Source: Geosiphon pyriformis
Taxonomy: Eukaryota; Glomeromycota; Glomeromycetes; Archaeosporales; Geosiphonaceae
Assembly (NCBI GenBank): GCA_016748015.1
Contig: JAAOMT010000039.1
Span: 87,904-141,665 of the forward strand
Length of the DNA: 53,762 nucleotides
Direction of reading: 5' to 3'
Of this stretch, positions 49,777 to 53,762 are shown in pieces. Numbering within the stretch: the first letter of the stretch is position 1; the number at the start of each line of letters is the position of its first letter. A program made the translations under genes and the position numbers. The notes beneath the pieces were generated by a model. It did not search any database. It was not told where the DNA came from and saw only the letters and a program-made list of their open reading frames with translations.

Positions 49777-50421
49777 TTTTTTCAAAAGAAAATTAAAAGT
49801 GAAAAAAAGAATCTCGTGCTGAAATGATTGCAGATCTATACCTTGAAAATTTTTTGCCTATCAATAAAAAACACATATTGAACGTGTTTCGGATTAATGC
49901 ACGTGATAATTTGGTTCGCATTTTTGATAAAAAATTATAATTATCTCTGTTCAATATAAATAAAGCATAACATCTAAACCAGAAAGTTGGGTGATTTTTG
50001 GGTGGCATGATTTAAATCATGAGCACATTAATCAGAAGCTGACTATTACATGTAATATTGTGTATTCCTTTGTCATCAGATTCTGATAAATCTGCTCATT
50101 CATTTAATTGGCGATAGGTCAACAGGAAGGTCATCTGAGATTTCTGTTGCCATTCGAAGTGGCCATAATTAGAGACAATGATTTTTTGACCATTGTAAAT
50201 CGAAAAGGGTTTAATTTGCAAAACTGACCCTGGGAGTTTCTTAGTCACCGACTGACGTATCACACTAACGCATCAATCATCTGATGACAATAGAGTTCAT
50301 AAGACTCAAAACAAGTTTTAGGCTGGAACCAATTCTAAGGCATAATCTAAAAATTGTAATTTATTTACATTAAGAAGTCAAATGGAGCGATATTGTCGAA
50401 TTAGTTAACTTTAATGAATGA
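49777..50421. other. Intergenic upstream of the five-exon gene
   Basis: About 640 bases, the first half A/T-rich and the second of mixed composition. No gene seen. Towards 50370-50420 it may hold unrecognisable remains of the 5' part of pseudogene G. Confidence 0.5.
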
Positions 50422-51391
50422 GATTACTATCTAATTGAAAATAGTGCAAAAAATCTAGAGGACAACTTTGTCTCTTTGGATGAAGCATCATTTATACATG
50501 ATACATTTAAAAAGTTACAAGAGTTCTGCACCCAAAAAGTAACTATAAATCCATCCAATCCCAAGTTTGCTTTCCTCGATTTTAACCTTGTTATGGAAGA
50601 AATAGAAATATGGGAAAAAATTGTGGAATAGGGAGTTGTTGAATTAGATAAAAATATTAAGTTTGAAGAAATTGTTAAATGGAAAGATGAAAATTTTGAT
50701 GCCTTTAAGGAATCAATTGAACAGCTTTTACTTATCTTCTGTTGACTTCTATCACAAAGTAAAACACTTTGCAAGAATTTTACCTGAAACTTTATATGAA
50801 GATCTTTTACTTCATTATCTAGTAGCAAAAAGTTATGAAAAATCTGTTGACGCTCAGCCGTTCCGATCATTGGTTCAAAGCTTTATCAATTGCAAAACAT
50901 GAGGCAGCTTGATCACTGGATTCACGACAAATATAAAAATGCTCCTTTTGAAAGCCAACTGGGAAACAACTTTGATTTGTTACTTCGAGGCAGTCAAGAC
51001 AGATTTACTCCAGCAGATTTTCATCGATTATGCGATTAAAGAGGAGCCATAATTAATGTTATCAAAGTGAAAGAAACTGGTGGGTATAGCCCAGATCGTT
51101 TGTATTCTTGCGGTGAATGGTTAGTAAAAAAGGAAGTTTTATTTTTTCCCTTGGAGATGGTGAAGCTGAAAATTCTAAACTTGGCAAATTTGTTAGTGGA
51201 GACCTTGTGATATCCCAAAGCATAGACCTGAATTTGGCAACCATATAATAATGAGCAGTAGTGATTTTTAAAATAGTCCTGGATGCTCTTGTCAAAAGGA
51301 TTCATCATATGAGCATGCAATAATGCCTGGTTTTGAAAATGAACGAGTGTCCTTCTTTGTTGAGAAGTATGAAATTTTTAGAATCAGATAA
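50422..51391 (+). pseudogene. BTB-BACK-TLDc pseudogene, copy G
   Basis: Starts within BACK (YLIENSAKNLEDNF) without a BTB exon. It carries a Trp-to-stop change (VE-stop-GVVELDKN near 50628), a deletion between EQLL and SSVDFYHKV, and further shifts in TLDc (FDLLLRGSQDRFTPADFHRLCD, then stop). It ends in FFVEKYEIFRIR at 51391. The protein traces and the 3' flank are closest to copy F. Intervening ORFs such as 50663-50902 are pieces of this relic. Not functional. Confidence 0.85.
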
Positions 51392-52026
51392 ATAGACTAT
51401 TGAGTTTTATACAATTCATTTAGCATTTTATAAGCTATATATTAAATGGGGCTCCTTATTATTGTAATTTGCATTAGTAGAGTCATCTATAGCTTATTGA
51501 TTTAAATCCCAAAATAAAGATATACAATTGAATATAAAATATTATTTCACTTATCTTTATTTTACTTTGTGAAGTCTGCTATTAAAAACCTATCTTAAAA
51601 CTTATATATAATCTTTAAATTTCATAAATTTATACAATTGGCTCAATAATATTAAAAAAGTTCCTACTTCTGTAAAATATAGTTTTAAATCACTATAAAG
51701 AATGAGAGTTATTATTCGAGTTTTTACTCAGTAATGAGTGATTCTCAAGCCAAATGTAACTCGAAATTTCAATTTGTTCATTCTTCTCCTTTGAATTTAA
51801 ATTGACTAAGAATCAGAATATTTTTCTATTGAGCTTGCTCATATTCATCAGAAAATACAAATCAAAATAGTTTTCTGACATTCGTGATATGATATTTGTT
51901 ATTCTATTCCTCCAAAACTTTTTTGATATCATGAATTACAATTTAATGAACCAAATTCAAGGATGCTTTAAATAAAACATCTTTTTATCATTTATATTAA
52001 TATTCTACTCAAAAAGAAGAAATTTA

Positions 52027-52991
52027 TTTCTGAATCCAGTGGTCAAGCTAGCCTCATGTTATGCAATTCAAGAAGCTTTGAATCAATTGGACGGAATGGC
52101 TGAGCGTCAACAGACTTATGATGACTTCCGGAACTATATAATGATGTAAAAGATCTTCATAAAAAGTTCTAGGTAGAACTCTCCCAAATGGCTTTACTTA
52201 ATGAGAGAATACAGCTGACAATATATGAAAGAACCGAATTAATGGTAGAAGCTCTTCAATTGTCCAATTTAGTATTTCCTCTGCTTTAATATTGCTACCC
52301 GATTTGGCAACTCCCCATTCTATAATCTTTTCCCATATTTGAAATTCTTCTAAATTAAGGTCATCTCTGCATAGAATTGAAGCTAAAGCACTTTAGTTGC
52401 AGGAGGTGAACTCTTTTGAATTAAAGATTACAGCTAGATTTCTAGCAGCTAGTCGGTAAAAAATGTTGGAACTTTTTAAAAGATTCATGTCTATTGGATG
52501 TTTCACGTAAAGTAAAAAAGTTTTCTTTCAACTCTTCTTCATGTTGTTTAATTAGATAGTCTTCAAGGTGGCTAATTAGATCTTCCATAATAAGCTCATC
52601 GGCGGCAACAAGCAATTCTACAACTATAGGTACTTCATATTCGTCAAGCAATATTTCACCACTATATATGTATCTAGATAAACCAATAAACAAATATAAA
52701 TAAAATGTTAAAAATAGATTAAAGCAAACTAAACTCACCGAATTATCACCTCAAAAATTTGGGGTGAAATATTGGGCTTAGAGAAGATGATGGTGTTATT
52801 TTCTCTTTTAGCCCAATTACTAGAGAGCGCTACAGCAAAATACGAGGATCTTGCTAAAATTGGCGAATGACTGTGAAAAGTTTTAGTATTAGAACCATCA
52901 CCGACGATAATCCTAACATCTACGAATATTCGTTATTCAATAAGGTCCCGAAGTCTCGAGATAAAGCGTGGATGAATTGTTGGGACGCCAT
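52027..52991 (-). pseudogene. BTB-BACK pseudogene, copy H, TLDc domain lost
   Basis: Exon 1 (52991-52739) starts MASQQFIHALSRDFGTLLNNE and is then shifted to a stop by a small deletion. The donor is CG|GTGAGT. Exon 2 begins at 52673 (YIYSGEILLDEYEVP), again with an open first 80 codons, followed by frameshifts. Similarity ends at the linker LDHWIQ near 52027, so the entire TLDc domain is missing. Closest to copy F in exon 1 and BACK. It faces pseudogene G tail to tail, 640 bases apart. Confidence 0.85.
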
Positions 52992-53041
52992 GAATCTTCA
53001 GAAATCACAATTCTTTGTCTTTATAACTCAGCTCACATTTT

Positions 53042-53070
53042 TGTTTACCTTGAACAAGATCAGTTAGTCA
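53042..53070 (-). promoter_or_regulatory. Conserved promoter boxes of pseudogene H
   Basis: Read towards H: TGACTAA (53070-53064), 15 nt, GTAAACA (53048-53042); a TTATAA follows about 20 nt before the former ATG. Same order and spacing as in B, E and F. Confidence 0.55.
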
Positions 53071-53762
53071 CTAATAGCGCAGTTTATGGCGTAGTCTTTA
53101 ATTTGTTAATCTTTAATTGATTATCACAGATAAAAGCCTTTTTATTAAAAAGTTATTATTGTGTTAGTTTTATTGAAGAACAAACCAATTTTCATAAATA
53201 ATTTGTTGCAAAACGTTTTTTTAGTCTGAAAGGAGGGCTGACCAAAATATTGTTTTTTGTTATTTGAGTTAAGCTGAGATTGATACCATCAAGTTAGTTA
53301 ATTTCCTTGATTAAGCAAAATATGAATGAGTACTTTGACATGATAGAAGATATTTTTTATAGAAAAATATATGCAATATAATAATAATATAAGCTTTAAA
53401 TATTAAGACTTCATGCTTTTATAACTTCTTTGCTAAGATAAAAATTACTTTGTACCGAAAAGAATGATGATATTTTAACAAGGTTTTTTCAATAATGTAG
53501 ATTAAAAGTTTTTAATGAAATTTAATCAAAGTCTAATTAAAGAAAATATGGAATATTACATCCTATAATTTATTAAAAATTTCTAGGAAATTTTAAATGT
53601 TTTTTCAATTAGATATAATAAAGCAAAAAGAATTTTATTTACTAGTCTTTTTCTATAATGCATATTTTATTAAAGTATTATAATCAACCTTTTTATATAA
53701 ATGATATTTCTAAAAATAAAATCACTTACCAAAGCATAAAATCTTTATGGAAAAGAATCACT
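53071..53762. other. AT-rich end of window
   Basis: About 690 bases with no ORF of note and no similarity seen to the other flanks. Confidence 0.5.

Noticed and set aside
51036-51320. Minus-strand ORFs at 51036-51320 and 51062-51295
   Set aside because: Antisense to TLDc pseudogene G, with no features of their own.

Overview
The window reads as nuclear DNA of a filamentous, very AT-rich eukaryote, most likely a fungus. Genes carry short introns (about 60-115 nt, GT-AG with a few GC-AG), intergenic DNA is long and A/T-dominated, and nothing bacterial is visible. An expanded BTB-BACK-TLDc family, a Sel1-repeat protein, a decayed TKL-type kinase and Tc1/mariner debris together resemble genomes of arbuscular mycorrhizal fungi (Glomeromycotina). 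That placement is inference from gene content, not proof.

The dominant theme is a local BTB-BACK-TLDc array: nine loci, called A to I here. A (2361-3854, -), B (13511-15004, -), C (17712-19205, -), D (26834-28337, -) and F (43238-44744, +) can be read as intact two-exon genes of 474-479 codons. E (35042-36500, -) is broken by a 50-nt deletion. G (50422-51391, +), H (52027-52991, -) and I (8965-9650, +) are decayed copies. B, C and E sit in repeated blocks that include their flanks. The 3' kilobase of A, B, C and E is nearly identical although their 5' parts are of two types, which suggests gene conversion. B, E, F and H share a compact promoter: a GTAAACA-like box, 15-16 nt, then a TGACTCA-like box, with a TATA box close to the ATG.

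Between these copies are single-copy genes, most with introns I could place by codon phase: a TARG1/OARD1 macrodomain hydrolase (4230-4679, +), a membrane-anchored thioredoxin-type glutathione peroxidase (19796-20604, -), a Sel1-repeat protein (20950-21966, +), a small secretory-type protein interrupted by an in-frame TGA (22783-23296, -), a xylulokinase (23703-25610, +), a seven-transmembrane receptor (29257-30939, +), a pirin (41604-42794, +), a TFIIS-central-domain-only protein (47197-47958, +) and an unrecognised five-exon protein (48513-49776, -).

Mobile and structural DNA: a 0.4-kb repeat in inverted orientation at 1-396 and 9722-10117, enclosing about 9.3 kb with the macrodomain gene and BTB-TLDc copies A and I; two decayed Tc1/mariner copies (11058-11861 and 39760-40660); a 20-N gap at 11862-11881 flanked by 0.49-kb direct repeats, probably a join of two alleles or copies; a kinase pseudogene; an orphan seven-transmembrane exon; and two simple repeats. 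The genes do not form an obvious pathway. The region looks like ordinary housekeeping genes in which one rapidly duplicating BTB-TLDc family has expanded.

Exon boundaries were placed by eye from splice consensus, reading phase and family similarity. No search was run, so all family names rest on recognisable motifs.
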